DNA from: Gracilaria gracilis
Lineage: Eukaryota > Rhodophyta > Florideophyceae > Gracilariales > Gracilariaceae
Direction: 5' to 3'
Assembly: GCA_030374805.1 (NCBI GenBank)
Contig: JARGSG010000056.1
Location: 124,001-188,000 of the forward strand
DNA: 64,000 bases
Position numbers and translations under genes: made by a program. Positions 1 through 11,656 of this stretch are shown here, piece by piece (within the stretch, counting starts at the first letter, position 1; each line of letters opens with the position of its first letter). Under the pieces are notes generated by a model, which was given only the letters and a program-made list of their open reading frames with translations, did not search any database and was not told where the DNA came from.

Positions 1-141
1 CCAGTAGATTGTGTCCTCTATGCGTTGGATGAAAGTGACAATTCGTCAATTTACCTTAATGACGATTGTATGTTTTGCTTAGCAAGCAATTTGAGGTCTG
101 AAGCAGTTTCGACGCACTCTTCATCCCCTTAGGCCAGATTC

Positions 142-1029
142 TTGCCATTTAAGAAAGTGAATTTGCTTCGAAAGGAGCTTATAAAACGGAGCCTCTCTAC
201 TGACTTTTGTACGAAGACACTCGAGTCTCGCATAAATCCTGTTCTTGTTGCACGTGAAATTCATCTGTTTACATTGTCTAGAAAGATTAGATGCTATGCA
301 TCTGGTACTGCGATGACGGAGGTTGTAAATTCGTACATTTCAGTAGCACATGGTGATGAAATGTCCCTTTCTGTTAAGGGGAGAAACCGATTCTTGTTTC
401 AAGTTGCGAATCATTTCTGCAAGAATCAGAGTGCATACTGTAGTGGGTTGTGGTCATTTGCTCACGAGGTATCGGCGATTCCTTCGAGACTCTGGTATTC
501 TTACATAATGGATATGGCTTCTGCCTCTCAAATCGCAAACTGGAAAGTTATCTGTTCCGCTGAAAGCCTATCTCTACGTGAAGTATTTCCTATGTGTAAT
601 GAGTACGAAAAGATGCCCGTTGAAGTCTTACAATGCTTCAAACAGGAGACGCAAAATAATATATCAAAGAACAAGCGGCTACCACGACGTGACTTTTTTC
701 TGGCTGTCCGCACGCTCAAAGTTATTGAACAAGTTGTATATTCTCGTAACAGACGAGCATTTGGGCCACTTACATTAAATTTGTCGATAGGTGGGGTCTT
801 AGAATACAGCGCGTCGTATACTAGTGTTCTTAACGCGCTTGGAGCAAATAAGTCTTATGACGTTGTGAACAAGATTCGACCTAATCAAATTTCAAGTCGT
901 GAGCAAAGCCAGCGTGGCGCATTTGAAGATAAGGACATTTCGGACAGTTTTATTACCATTCAAGATGATAATTTTGACATTTTGCCATTACACAGTGTTA
1001 AGGCCGCTGGAAAACAACTCCCTTGGTAA
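142..1029 (+). pseudogene. N-terminal fragment of the CXC element protein
   Basis: This 295-codon frame continues a frame open from base 1, after a stop near 130, so the left boundary is decay and not a real start. It carries a motif around 770-880 (LTLNLSIGGVLEY followed by NALGANKSYDVV) that resembles the region ahead of the DUF6589-like block in related element proteins. It overlaps the next frame (from 1023) by a few bases in a different register, which indicates a frameshift. There is no catalytic motif of its own. It is best read as part of the larger element protein. Confidence 0.45.
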
Positions 1030-2486
1030 ACAAGACGGTAACGCAAGATATTGTACTGCCGCGTAAGAAGCAAATAGTTGAATCTACTTGGGTCATGGAT
1101 GAAGAGAGCGACAACAATTGGCGAGAGCCTAAAGAGGTTTTGAGGGATCGTTCTAAGTTTATCTCATCGGCAACGTGTGATGAAAGTAAGGAAGTTCTCG
1201 ATGACTTTGCTAGTGTAATATTTCGCGTTGTGTATAAGAATAGGAACGAATTAATTGGCTCCCCTGAAGTTCCGTCTACGTTTCGAAAAGAAAATAATGA
1301 AAAGCCCTACAAACATCAGGGTGTTAGCTTGAGGACGTTGCTACTGTCTGGTTTTAAGCATCACGGAGGCCAGGACGCCGACGAAGAGTCGCTTAACGAA
1401 CAGGATGTTGTATTTGTGGACGTATGTCGACTTAGCGCATCTGACATATTTACAATTCACCACAAGCTTACTATGATATATCAGTTGCTAACCCCTGGGA
1501 AACCCGGATGTCCCCGTTTTATTGTTGTATCAGGGGACCAACCGACATATAAAATGCTGATTGGCATTTGACGGAAATCTTATCTTAGACGGCGTGATGA
1601 CGGTGATGCTGGCTGTGAAAACGCTTGTCACAAGTGGCTAATTCCGTTTCCTGGATTATCTCATTTGGAGAAGCAAAGTCTGTTCCCACTTTGCAAAGAA
1701 CTATTACATGGAATGGGGCTACAAGAACTGGCCGCTTGCTCAGGGTTATCGAAACGCCAGGTCGAAAACATCCTGAATCACAGCCACTTTCGGAATAATC
1801 GCTCCTTTCTTTTTAGTCTATGTGCTGCTTTTGTTGTTCATGTCTCTGATCTTGTCCAGTCAGAGTCGCCGAATATTAGAGACGGGGTTTCTCGAATTAA
1901 GCGCTCCTCTTTGGACAAGAGGTTGGACGATGAAACAACAAAATCAGGGTTGGGTAAGTGCATTGCGAATATGGTCACTCGCAATACGTTTGGATTGAGT
2001 TCAATTTTACGGGAGAGCGCGCTCGAGCTCTTCCCACATTCACCAAATTGGCAGCACTTGGTTCCCACGGTATTGTTCAATTGCTTGCTTCCGACTGTCG
2101 GTTTTGACATAATGTTTCGAACAGGACACACTGATATGGTAGATTTATTTTGGTTGCGCATGAACAATTTGCTGCAACCTTCTGGTCATTTGAAGTATCA
2201 AGAGCTTTACCTGTTTTATATGTTCTTCAAAAAAATCATCCCCCGCGTAACATTCTCTGATCTATACTTGAGAAAACCCGGGGCATTGGTGGAAAGGGTT
2301 CCTTCCTTCACAGCCGGTAACGGGCGACTGTACGACTCCAAAGGGTTCCTATATGTACACATGGATGAGGCGCTTGAGCTCTTAATGGTGAGGATGGTTA
2401 AATCTCTAAAGGCTATAATGATTCCTTCCCTAGAAGGTTCAAGTGCTTGGCTGCTTACTTTTTGTCGAGCGAAACTCATTATCTGA
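1023..2486 (+). pseudogene. DUF6589-like central region of the CXC element protein
   Basis: Two frames in the same register (1023-1571 and 1665-2486) cover this block, separated by stops. The first ends with VSGDQPTYKMLIG. The second follows with PFPG and a segment of the form LLHGMGLQELAACSGLSK. Metazoan DUF6589-type proteins have the same order: a GDQPTY motif, a PFPGDWH-like motif, then GLKDLA. The rest is helical with aromatic and Arg-rich patches. The function of DUF6589 is not established to my knowledge; its repeat-element context suggests a transposition role. Confidence 0.5.
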
Positions 2487-2866
2487 AGTATTACCGGTGC
2501 GTCAAGATTTTACATTGCTCAAGCAAGCGATGGAAGCGTAGCAAGGTCTCAATCATCATCTCCGCATTATGACAGATCCAGCGTGCAAACCAGCTCTGTC
2601 CTTTCAATGGTCAAGTTGATGAGAGCAAAAGGATTTTTGTCCTCAGACCATAGATCCGCGGAGAACCTTAGGAACGTTTTTGCAGTTGCTCCCACAGAGC
2701 TCCACGACAGAAAGCTACAAAAAAGTTGCTAGATATTGAACAGCACGGAAAACACAGTGCGGAACTTCATGCTTCATCTTTATTGCCAGATATATTTGGT
2801 CCTCTCTCCAAGGAAGATATAGAGAGATACTTTGATTGACAACGATTTCGCGGGACCTGGATCAAG

Positions 2867-4941
2867 ATGAGAAAGATTCCCACGATTGGATCAGTGCTTG
2901 CGAAGGAGCAGATCACTTCTGCACGTCCAAAACCAGAACAAGAACCAAAGAAAGCCCTTTCTGATCGACGATATTTGGTTACCAAGTTAGTGACCTCGCT
3001 AACGTTGGCAGAACATGCAGCTTTGGAGACTAAGGACTACAATGGGGCTGAGAATACGAGGAAGAGATGGAAAACCCTGCACGCCGTAAGATATGTATTG
3101 TCTCCATTCGCTGATGCATACCGGTGCTCAAATTCAGATGTGAGGCATGCTGTCAACAGCCGTATTCTCTCGACTGTCAACCTGGATTTCATCTATGGTT
3201 CAGCGACACAATCTCACAACTTTGCTCTACAGGCGCAGAATTATCGACGAAGTGTCTCGCACTACTACGACTATTCAATGCCAGAGTACTTTTGTGTTAT
3301 GGTTGACGTTATGAATCACATTTGGGTTCGTGGCACAGATGGAAGGCGCGGTTCTTCTCTTTTTGCAACGACTGTGTTGAAAATGGAACATATTTTGCGT
3401 CCTTGGTTGGTAGGAAGTAAGAGCAAGGGCCTTGAACAATTTCATCTCCACATTGATGATCCTACGAACGTCATCCCTCAGAAAGGTACTGAGCAGGAAC
3501 GAAGAGATGAGGCCCGGGATATTAATCAAGCTACCACTGTTTCAGCCAGCGACGCGCTTAAGAAGAATGGATTTCTAAAACAACTTACTGTGCCTTGAAG
3601 TTCTCTTTTGAGGTCGAGGGAAACCAGAGATGCAATTTGCTCTCTTCATTTGCATTGCAGCGGCGTCGCTGCCTTGGAGCTTGCAAGAGAGAACGAACAG
3701 GAAGTATCAGTTTATTTACATGGGGCTGTTTTTGTTTGAGTTCGAGTTCTGTGGGTTGCTCTCCTTTTGATATAACACCGGATCTGGCGGAACGAATTGA
3801 CATTCTTGACGGTTCCAGAGGCGGTGAAATTGCACTTTTAAGACCACCAGAGGATGGAAACGGGCCTGAATCGAATATTAAGAATTCTCCAGAGGCGAAG
3901 TGCATGGAAGATCCCATGCTTCGGGTGCCGAGGACGAGGGTGCTAACGCTTTCACTAAAGAATGGCGTTCAGATTTCTGATCATGATATTACACATGGGG
4001 AGTCCGAAACGCGCTTCGTTGCGGCGTTTAAGAAGTTTTTCCTGCCGTCTATCGAGCGAGAAATGTGTGGATTATCAAGAGGTGGTTGCATTTTCCTTTA
4101 AAAAGACACTGATGTTTCTATAATACTTGGTTCGAAAAGGGGCCTTTGTGACTTTAATACTACTCATGTTTTTGGCGAATCTGTAATAGAAATTGATACG
4201 TTAAGGAAAAGCTTGTATAAACACAATGTGACTCTCAAAATGTTAGGTTACGTATATGTTATGGCAGGCTGCGACTTCACGCCGGGAACCTTTGGAGTTA
4301 ATCACGATCACTACTTGAGGGCTTTGGTAAGGCATTCCGACCGGTTCACAAGAATGGGGCGTGATGCAGATGTTCTTCATCATCAATGCGAGTTTTTGAT
4401 GTTGTTGGCTTATTTAGGGAAACGAATCATATCTCGACTTGTGAACCTCTCACAACGCGAGGAGCTCTACAAACGCTGGGAGAATGATGGTTTGGGAACT
4501 TTGGAGCTTTCAAAGAAAAAGCAATCGCTTTACACCAGTGAGTACGATGTAGGTACGAAGGACTGGCGTTTGGATGTGCGCCGTTTTATTGCTGACTCTG
4601 CAAAGTCAATGTCAGAATTGGTCCGATCGAAGGAGCATATTGTTTTGCAATCAAAACGTGTTCAACTTATTGTGGATGGATATTGGAAGAGAACCGCGGA
4701 ACAATGTGTTTCGAAAACGGTTGTGAAAGGACTAGATGAAGGAAACGGGTTTTCACACAACGGCGAAATCGTTCTAGAGCTGCAGAAGTACATTGATTCT
4801 ATTTCAAAAGAACTGAAGCAATTGATAGCTTCATGTGGTTGCAAAGGGGATTGCAGTACTCGCCAATGCTCTTGTAAGAAACGAGAAGAGAAGTGCATTG
4901 GGTGTAGATGTGATTTCTGCACTTGTGCATTTCTATTGTAG
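2867..4941 (+). pseudogene. PIN-like and CXC C-terminal part of the element protein
   Basis: Three frames (2867-3598, 3595-4101, 4213-4941) cover the C-terminal half. After the stop at 4099-4101 the same register reads KDTDVSIILG and then, near 4255-4290, VMAGCDFTPGTFG. That is the acidic pattern of PIN/FEN-like nucleases, in the position where related animal element proteins carry one. The last 40 residues are a dense cysteine array (CGCKGDCSTRQCSCKK, then C-x2-CRCDFCTC) matching the spacing of a tesmin/TSO1 CXC domain, which binds zinc and DNA. A host tesmin would carry two CXC copies with a short linker; here there is one, at the extreme C-terminus. Confidence 0.55.
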
Positions 4942-5379
4942 TTAACTTAAACAGCCACGAGTGAAGGATTGAAGAAAAAACAGGAACGATTAGAAGCATG
5001 GACCCGATTACGTACATTACGCCATTCTTCCGCGTTGCGGTGGAAAGAAACCGTTACTGAATCATTGGAAACACGCATGAAATTGGAAATTGGCGGTACC
5101 GAAACGAATGGAAAGCGACGAAACGAAAGAATACAAACAAGACATAACTAAAGAACAAGTTCTTCTTCTGCACCGATGATGTAGTCACCCGCACCTAGAC
5201 TGTTTATACGCTATCGTTTCCTTGAACAACGTTTTTCTCCACTGTCGCATGTAATAACATGGGGATTCGCAAACGATCATCAGGCCAGAGCAGCGATCAC
5301 GTACGCGCAAAGAGATCGAAAGTCTCAAGAGAGAACGCACAGGATTCTCCCTAGGAACGAATTGCCTCACGTAACACCG

Positions 5380-7050
5380 AAACGATAACTGGTAGCGAAC
5401 CTCCCCTCCTGGCGCTTCCGAACCTTTCAAACCAGAATGCTCCCAACTCAGATCTAGGTACAGGGACAAATTCAACGCCTACGGCTGGTAATGTTATTAC
5501 AGGCAGGGATACGGCGAGTGCTGTACACACGATTCCATGACGTAATGTCCCCGTTGCGGAGGGTCAGGCCTCAAGTGCTCCCCGTGGTTTGCCACCTACT
5601 CCGAGAAACAGAACTACTGCTTCAGCAGCTCAGAAAAAAGTATAACTGACGCTATTCAGGCGTCAATGTCGCAGTCGAATGAGAACATTTCGAGGTTGGT
5701 AGCAAGCATGGAAATCTTGACATCTGCTGTAAAACACTCAAGTGAGGTCCACACTGAGCAAGTAAGTGCGTTGAGAGTGGACATGAATCAGTCAATGGAG
5801 CAGCTCATTCGCGAAACATGTACAGGATTGGAGAACATCTACGGGGTATTACGAAAACCCCAGGAGCCCACAACAGCTGAAGCAGACTCCAACACATTAT
5901 TAATACAGGTGCGTTCATGAAGCAGAACCTTTGGAGAACAAAGGTGACGTACTGACCTGGCCTATATATACATGGAACAAACTGAAGAAGGCCGAATTAC
6001 TTCACGTACGTTTTCTATTTCAGAACGCCACAAGCTATATGAAAATAGAATTGCTGTTTCTAACATTTGCACTTCGCTCTCCAGGAATATGTTCGCTACA
6101 TGTGCTGCCTTCAGTTTTTAGCAACAGATAGAGGGGAAGAATTATTTATCATAACTACCGAAGCGGATACTGGAGATTATTAAGAGGTGTCCCTATCGAA
6201 GTCTTGGCTTCGTAAGGGTGCTTGTTTTATCGCCGGGGAGTCTGAAGCGCAAGATTTTCTTCGTTCAAAGTTAACTGTACCTAAACGAAAAGGGGGCTCC
6301 ACTATTATATCACTGTCGGCGTAGGCTTCGCGAGGACAAAGCAGAGCTCATGAGAGTATTCGGAAGTCAATGGTATGTCTTTTCTTGCTCATTTGTTCCA
6401 AACCTTCTGAGCAGAATGCTAACCTGTGAGCAGTTCTCCGCCTTTTTCAACTCATTGCGTGCATTCTTTCCATTGCATAGTCGATCGAAATCGACTGACG
6501 TTGCAAGAAAGGAAGACACCGCAAAACTTTTGAAGACAGGAGAACATAAATGCGAAGAAGGATTTAAGGACGCATGGGCGTCAGCATGTTACGCGTCTGT
6601 ACAAGAAGCGCTTGCGACTGCAAAGTCCGCTCTGAACAACATGAAGGGTCAGGAGTTAGTGTAGTTACTTCCGGCACTACCCGTGGACTCACTACAAAAT
6701 GGACCATTGCAGATGAACTTGTACGCACTTGGATTTGTGGCGGTGAAGGTATGTGTGTAACGTTAAACACCATTGTTTACAGATAAATTCTCTCTAACCG
6801 CGTTTTCTCTTTGATAGATAACGAAATCTATTCAGGGAATTTGTGGTGTACGGCTGGAGGAGTGAACAGGTCTCATGCTCCTGTTTGGGCGAAAGAAGTA
6901 TTGGAACTTAATCGACTTCTGACATATAGTAATAATCTGGACGAGTATGAGTTGCAGTCATTACAAAAGTGCCACAATATTTTGGAATCTGTTAATGTTT
7001 GCAGTGTGCTTAGTCTTGAACAAAAGAAGTTGCTGGATGATATGCGTTGA
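5380..7050 (+). pseudogene. Decayed unknown gene with coiled coil and a small intron
   Basis: I do not recognise this gene. Plus-strand frames with protein-like composition occur at about 5396-5640 (Ser/Thr/Pro-rich), 5666-5920 (heptad-like, Gln and Ser rich), 6350-6664 and 6811-7050. A canonical GT-AG intron of 69 bases fits at 6749-6817 and joins two frames in phase, giving a C-terminus that ends in KKLLDDMR at 7050. The other breaks do not resolve into clean introns, so the gene looks decayed. It follows the CXC element protein on the same strand and may be the second gene of that element, but nothing proves it. Confidence 0.35.
6749..6817 (+). other. Probable 69-base spliceosomal intron
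   Basis: The donor GTATGTGTGTAACG follows the codons for ICGGE, and the acceptor CTCTTTGATAG has a pyrimidine-rich run before it. Splicing joins a first-position base to two bases of the next exon, forming an Asp codon, and keeps the downstream frame open to 7050. The intron contains in-frame stops. The consensus donor (GTATGT) and short length match compact intron-poor nuclear genomes. Support is sequence pattern only. Confidence 0.5.
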
Positions 7051-7611
7051 ACTGTTCTTCACTTTTGCATTACAACTATACGGAAATGTGGAGGTGTGGG
7101 CGCAAGGTTTTTTTCTAAACCTTTCTAATTGATTTCTCCGTGTACCTGTTCGGGCTCCCAGTGTACCTACGCAGTTCGTCAGGTTTCCAAAGAAATGAGC
7201 GAAATATGGAAATCGCTGTTTTTGAGCGATTTCAAACCCCAACTCAGATAAGCAAAAAGCCTACCTTCTCCTGCACCTCAAATCATCACCCGCATCGTCG
7301 ATGATGTTATTTGTCCACTCACATTGCAGTATCTCTCCGCGCATCTTTCCTAACTCTACCCTTTCAGAGTATTTCACATAATTAATCAATTGCCCGATGC
7401 CCTAGCGCGCGTAAATAGTGCCAGCTCGACGCATCCGCTTTGCCAAACACTTTGAAATCATCTTTAGCATACCACAGGGTCGGGTGGCTTCCGTTTCGTG
7501 CCGAAACTCTCTCCTTCCAATCTAGTGGCAGCAACAGCCATATAACCTGCGCAACGCATATTGCAATTGAACGAACGTCGCGTACAAGCGTAAACGGGTC
7601 CTTCAAACTGC
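7051..7611. other. Spacer without a recognised gene
   Basis: There is no frame with protein-like composition and no repeat matching the rest of the window. It separates the decayed coiled-coil gene from the large transposase remnant. Confidence 0.4.
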
Positions 7612-10600
7612 GTGGAGCTCGCTCTTTGCCACAGAACTTTTGAGGGAAATACAATGTCCGTCGTTGTCTCCGTTGGCCTTTTAAACTGCACCTTGTCAGT
7701 CATTAAGATAACGGATAGTGCGGTGAATGGAACATTCCAACTTGGGTACTGTATAAAGATGAGCGGTAATAGACTTACGTCTATGAAGCATCGATGTAGA
7801 GCGGTAGTACGGAAACTTTTGGCAGAACGGCTTTACAAAAGATACTATTGTTCACCAAACTGCATGCAACAAAAAGCTTTTTGCCGCTCGTGCCCATGCA
7901 CCGAGCAAAATGTACTGCCTGGAACAGAGAACTTGATCTTTCTGAAACAGCTATGGGCAATGATTTCAAGAAAGTATGAACTGCGATGTGAAAATTGTGC
8001 TCGTACTGTTTCAGAAGAGCTCTATGAGCTGTGGTCCCGAACGTCAAATGTTTCAGTTGAACTGTTTGCGGATTGCTTGAATGAAAGCGGTGTTACGGTA
8101 TTTTAGTCGGGACAGGTTGGACTCAGTTTTAAGTTCTTGTGGTACTCGGGAAGATGTCGAAATGTATGTTGAAGGTGCCGTTGCTAATCCTCCCTTTGAT
8201 GAGGCTACTATATCTCATTTAATATCCTCATTTGAAGAATGGTGCATTAGGAGCACTCCGTACTGCAGATGCGCCATCTTACCGCTTTCTGAGTCCTATG
8301 GCGTACTCGAAAAGATAGAAAGGTTGTCCTGTAAGGGAATATGTCTCGTGAAAATAACACCAAACTCTCTCCCATTTCTCTACCAAGAAAGCTATTTCTC
8401 CTTCAAGGATACAGTTCGGTATCACGCGTTTCAAGATCTGGGTCCTTTTATATGGCGCAACAGACCTTATCTCGATAAGTACCCTCCCATGAATAATATT
8501 GAGCTTCATTACATGCGGTGGATATGGCAGTCGTGTCAAAAACCATACGAGGTTATGCTCTCTCTAGCTTTCTTCGAGAAAGCGTTCCCAATGAAGCTTA
8601 GAAGACAAGAAGAGAGCCTTTTCACGCCTTAAATGTGTAATTGTTTTCGTTCAACTCACATATCAAGCTCCTCAATAAACTCCATCACCTCTTCATCTAG
8701 GACCAATTGCGACTTGCCGAACAAATCATCGAAGTCGGTATCCATTACTTGTGACGTCTCTTTTTGGATAGGATTGTCAGAAAATTCATCGTCACCGTCC
8801 TCTAGGCTCTCAGTTATCGCTGCTACACTTTCGTGATCATTAAAGCTTGCCTCAGTTACCTTGTTCTTGCAATTTACAAATATGTAGCCGCGTTTTCACA
8901 GTCGCAGTTAACGTTCATCGTCATACGAAAAGGTCGCATTCACGGAAGAGAATGGCTTCCGTTCAACGTCCATGCGACTCCTAAACAACTCCATCTGCAG
9001 CACCTGTATTGTCGGAAAATGAGGACCATAAAATAAACTCATTCGAAGTGGGCGAATGCTACCAGTCCGTTTTTGAAGGGACACGTCACGACGAAACTGA
9101 AAGTCATTTCCATCGCCTTGTGACTCAAGCTTCTGTGTCGAACGAGTTGTATTCGTTCTTTGACAACTTTAATGACTGGTTAGTCTCTCTTTACACGGAG
9201 GTTCAAGAGCCAGAAATAGAGATCCATCTTGCTTGTTCAATTTTCCTGAACCACTGTATCGAAAAACAGATGCTACTTGCGGATGCCGCGAAAGAGGCAC
9301 AGATGATATTCAACATCGAGAAATACAATCCAGGGCCCATGCGACACATTGGGAGTCACTTCAAGTCGCCGGGTTCTTTCTCGAAATATGTGGAGCGCGT
9401 GTGGAGCGCGTACGAAAACATAAACTTCGTCAAGATGGATGGATGAAAGCATTGGTTGGTACGGCATATGGCAACAACGAAACAGGAGTATTCCGCTCTT
9501 CCCTGAACTTATTGATCACAGAACTAAAAATCGTAGGCGGTTCATCTGGAATAAAAGCGTTTTCTGTGCGACGCAATGGCGCAGATATGGTGTATTCATT
9601 CCCGTGGGACTCAGATGTTATGCGCAGGTATCACGAAGAAGTACCAGGACACATGAAAGTTGTAACTGTTGATGTGTACTGCGATGGAACGATGCTAACC
9701 AACTCCGGCACGCAGAGCGCGAGCACACTCCGCATCCGCTTCACTAACTTGAAAGGAAGGTCACGTCTGTGAAATGAAGTAGGAATTGCCCCAGGTATAG
9801 ATTCCGACGGCCAAGAAGCTTCAAAGACAGAACTGCGAAAAGAGCGACTTTAGTTGTTTCAAAGCTTCCTCTTCCTCGCATTTGAGGACCTTATTCATGC
9901 TTCCATGTCCAGCGTTGTAGCAGAAAGAACCATGATTATCCCGAGAATCTCCATGATTGTCGCAGATCAACCGCAGGAAAGGGCCTTCTTTTGCTTGAAG
10001 GGTGCAGACAGTTACGCATACTGTACATTTTGCACCACGCGTTTCAAGTCACCAATCTCTAAAGAATCAAATAGCCATGACGAACATCCAAACATAGCTC
10101 ACTTCGAAGTGAACGGTGTACAACCTACCAAACGAGATGTGACAACAACGGTTGGCAATGAATTGATTTGCGCTAGGAACAAGTAACCAGGCGCAGAACC
10201 GACACGAGCACTACCCAACGACGCGAAACAGATTCTGCATGAGGCCAGGACCTCCCTTCTAGAACAAAGCGCGCATGAGTATCCTCCAGCGCTTGCCGCA
10301 TTTCGTAGTCTTGAAACCGCGCCATTTCTTCTTTACGCGACACCCGGCTTCGATACTCTCCATTTTATAGATCTTGGAGTATACCGAATTATCCCAGACA
10401 TTGCTGGTGAAATTCTTGGTCAGGATTGGAACTGTTTGTTGTCCGCCACAAAAGCCATTTCTGTCGCAAACAGACGTATTCTAGATATTGCGCCCTATGC
10501 TCGTATTCCTAGAACTGCTCCTTTTCTCGTCAACCAAGTGAAAAGCAAGCAGGCATGACTCGTCTATAGAACTAGATCTAGTTCGTCGTGGGCATTGTCC

Positions 10601-11656
10601 ATTTTTATGGTACGCGTTGATGGGCATTTTGATGAGAAACCCAGACGACGATAAACTTGTGCAGACAGCTCTCCAGATGTCAACAGTATACAAAGAGCTG
10701 TTGGGCGTGAATAGGGCCTCCTTAACGGCGAGCAGAACTGAAGCTGAGATTAGCGCACTTCAGGAGAAGTGTTTCAAACTGGGAAATATGTTTTGCTTGG
10801 ATCTAGGAGTCAAGATGAATACCAAACTTCATCGACTGGTAAGGCACGTCCAAGATCACATGCTTGATTTTGGATGCATGCGCAGGGGAGCCACAGATTC
10901 CAACGAGGCAATGCACAAAATCACAAAGAAATCATATCACTCTACAAACCGGCATCGCCTACAAATAGCCCCACAGTTGCTATCATCGAGATATACTAGC
11001 GTCTCCGATGAGGGCGTGTCATCCCAAGTAGGTTCTGGAGAAACTTCTTTGCTTTCGCGAGAAAAAGGTGTTAGCAACTTCGAAGCAGAAAAATATGAAG
11101 AAGAAATTACTGCCGTGCTGAACAGAAAAAGCAGCGCACTCCTCTCATATCACATAACTGAGAAAACTTCTCGATTGAGTAACCCAGACAACATCGAAGA
11201 AGTGACACTATGCACTGCTTTTGAAGAGAACGGGAGGATATTCTTCCTCAGGAGAAGATCCCAAATAAGAGTAGATTTGAAGTACGATTGGTGGGATTCA
11301 AAGTATGGTTCTTGTGTCCGCCACTTGCTTTTTGCAGGGGCGAATGTGAGGGGTCGCTGCCGTCAAGATGCCGTTAAGTACTTGAAAGATGACTGCCAAA
11401 GAGTAGAGTTGTTGCAATCAATTTTCGCAGTTCTGGAGAGGCCTTTCGTTTGCGTGGCGCTTTTCGAATGCTAATCGAGACGGAGCCCGAACATAGTAAT
11501 GTCAAGGTTGTTCGCGATCATGGTACCACAAGATATAAATATGAGTTAGATTCTGGTGGAGGCGCTTGCGTTGATTGTGTTACGATGCCTGACATTTTGA
11601 TGCCAGTAATGATTGTACGAGATCTTTTTGATATAAGAAGGAGACATAGCGCATAA
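7612..11656 (+). mobile_element. Decayed large DDE transposase, Plavaka/CMC-like
   Basis: Plus-strand frames at 7612-8106, 8081-8632, 9009-9446, 9445-9772, 9854-10186, 10202-10560, 10617-11474 and 11450-11656 form a broken chain. Diagnostic points in order are: a Cys-rich N-terminal part (7790-8010); VDVYCDGTMLTNSGTQSAS near 9665-9730; DQPQERAFFCLKGADSYAYC near 9965-10030 with a further CxxC; TPGFDTLHFIDLGVY near 10342-10382; and a late block near 10820-10950 (LHRLVRHVQDH, then SNEAMHKI and a Tyr/His-rich TN motif). Fungal Plavaka and related CMC transposases show this order of D-containing motif, D-x-PE with cysteines, DxxHxxDLG and a final HK-x-YR-x-TN block. Decay includes both stops and frameshifts. 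No terminal repeats were found. Confidence 0.5.
8657..8890 (-). other. Small acidic minus-strand frame inside the transposase remnant
   Basis: Read on the minus strand, a frame of about 75 codons ends near 8657 and is strongly acidic, with D/E clusters and motifs such as FDDLFG and EFIEEL. The plus-strand transposase chain has a gap here. It could be the last exon of a second gene of the same element, or chance. There is no start codon at its head, so an upstream exon would be needed. Confidence 0.2.

Larger units (their letters stand above)
1..4941 (+). mobile_element. Decayed DUF6589/PIN/CXC-type element protein, running off the left edge
   Basis: A chain of plus-strand frames (142-1029, 1023-1571, 1665-2486, 2867-3598, 3595-4101, 4213-4941) in shifting registers reads as one decayed protein of over 1,500 residues. 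The frame is already open at base 1, with a CxxC motif near base 90, so the element begins outside the window. In order there are: a Cys-motif N-terminus; a region near 1530-1750 with GDQPTYK, then PFPG and a helical stretch, like the DUF6589 domain of animal and fungal element proteins; a PIN-nuclease-like region near 4102-4280 (DTDVSII, then MAGCDFTPG); and a C-terminal CXC domain at 4830-4925. Proteins with this order are known to me from repetitive families in fish and invertebrates. The assignment rests on motif memory, not a search. The transposon superfamily is uncertain, and I saw no terminal repeats. Confidence 0.55.

Noticed and set aside
4830-4925. CXC domain considered as a host tesmin/LIN54 gene
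   Set aside because: Only one CXC copy is present, at the end of a long decayed protein with DUF6589-like and PIN-like blocks, unlike host tesmins with two copies.
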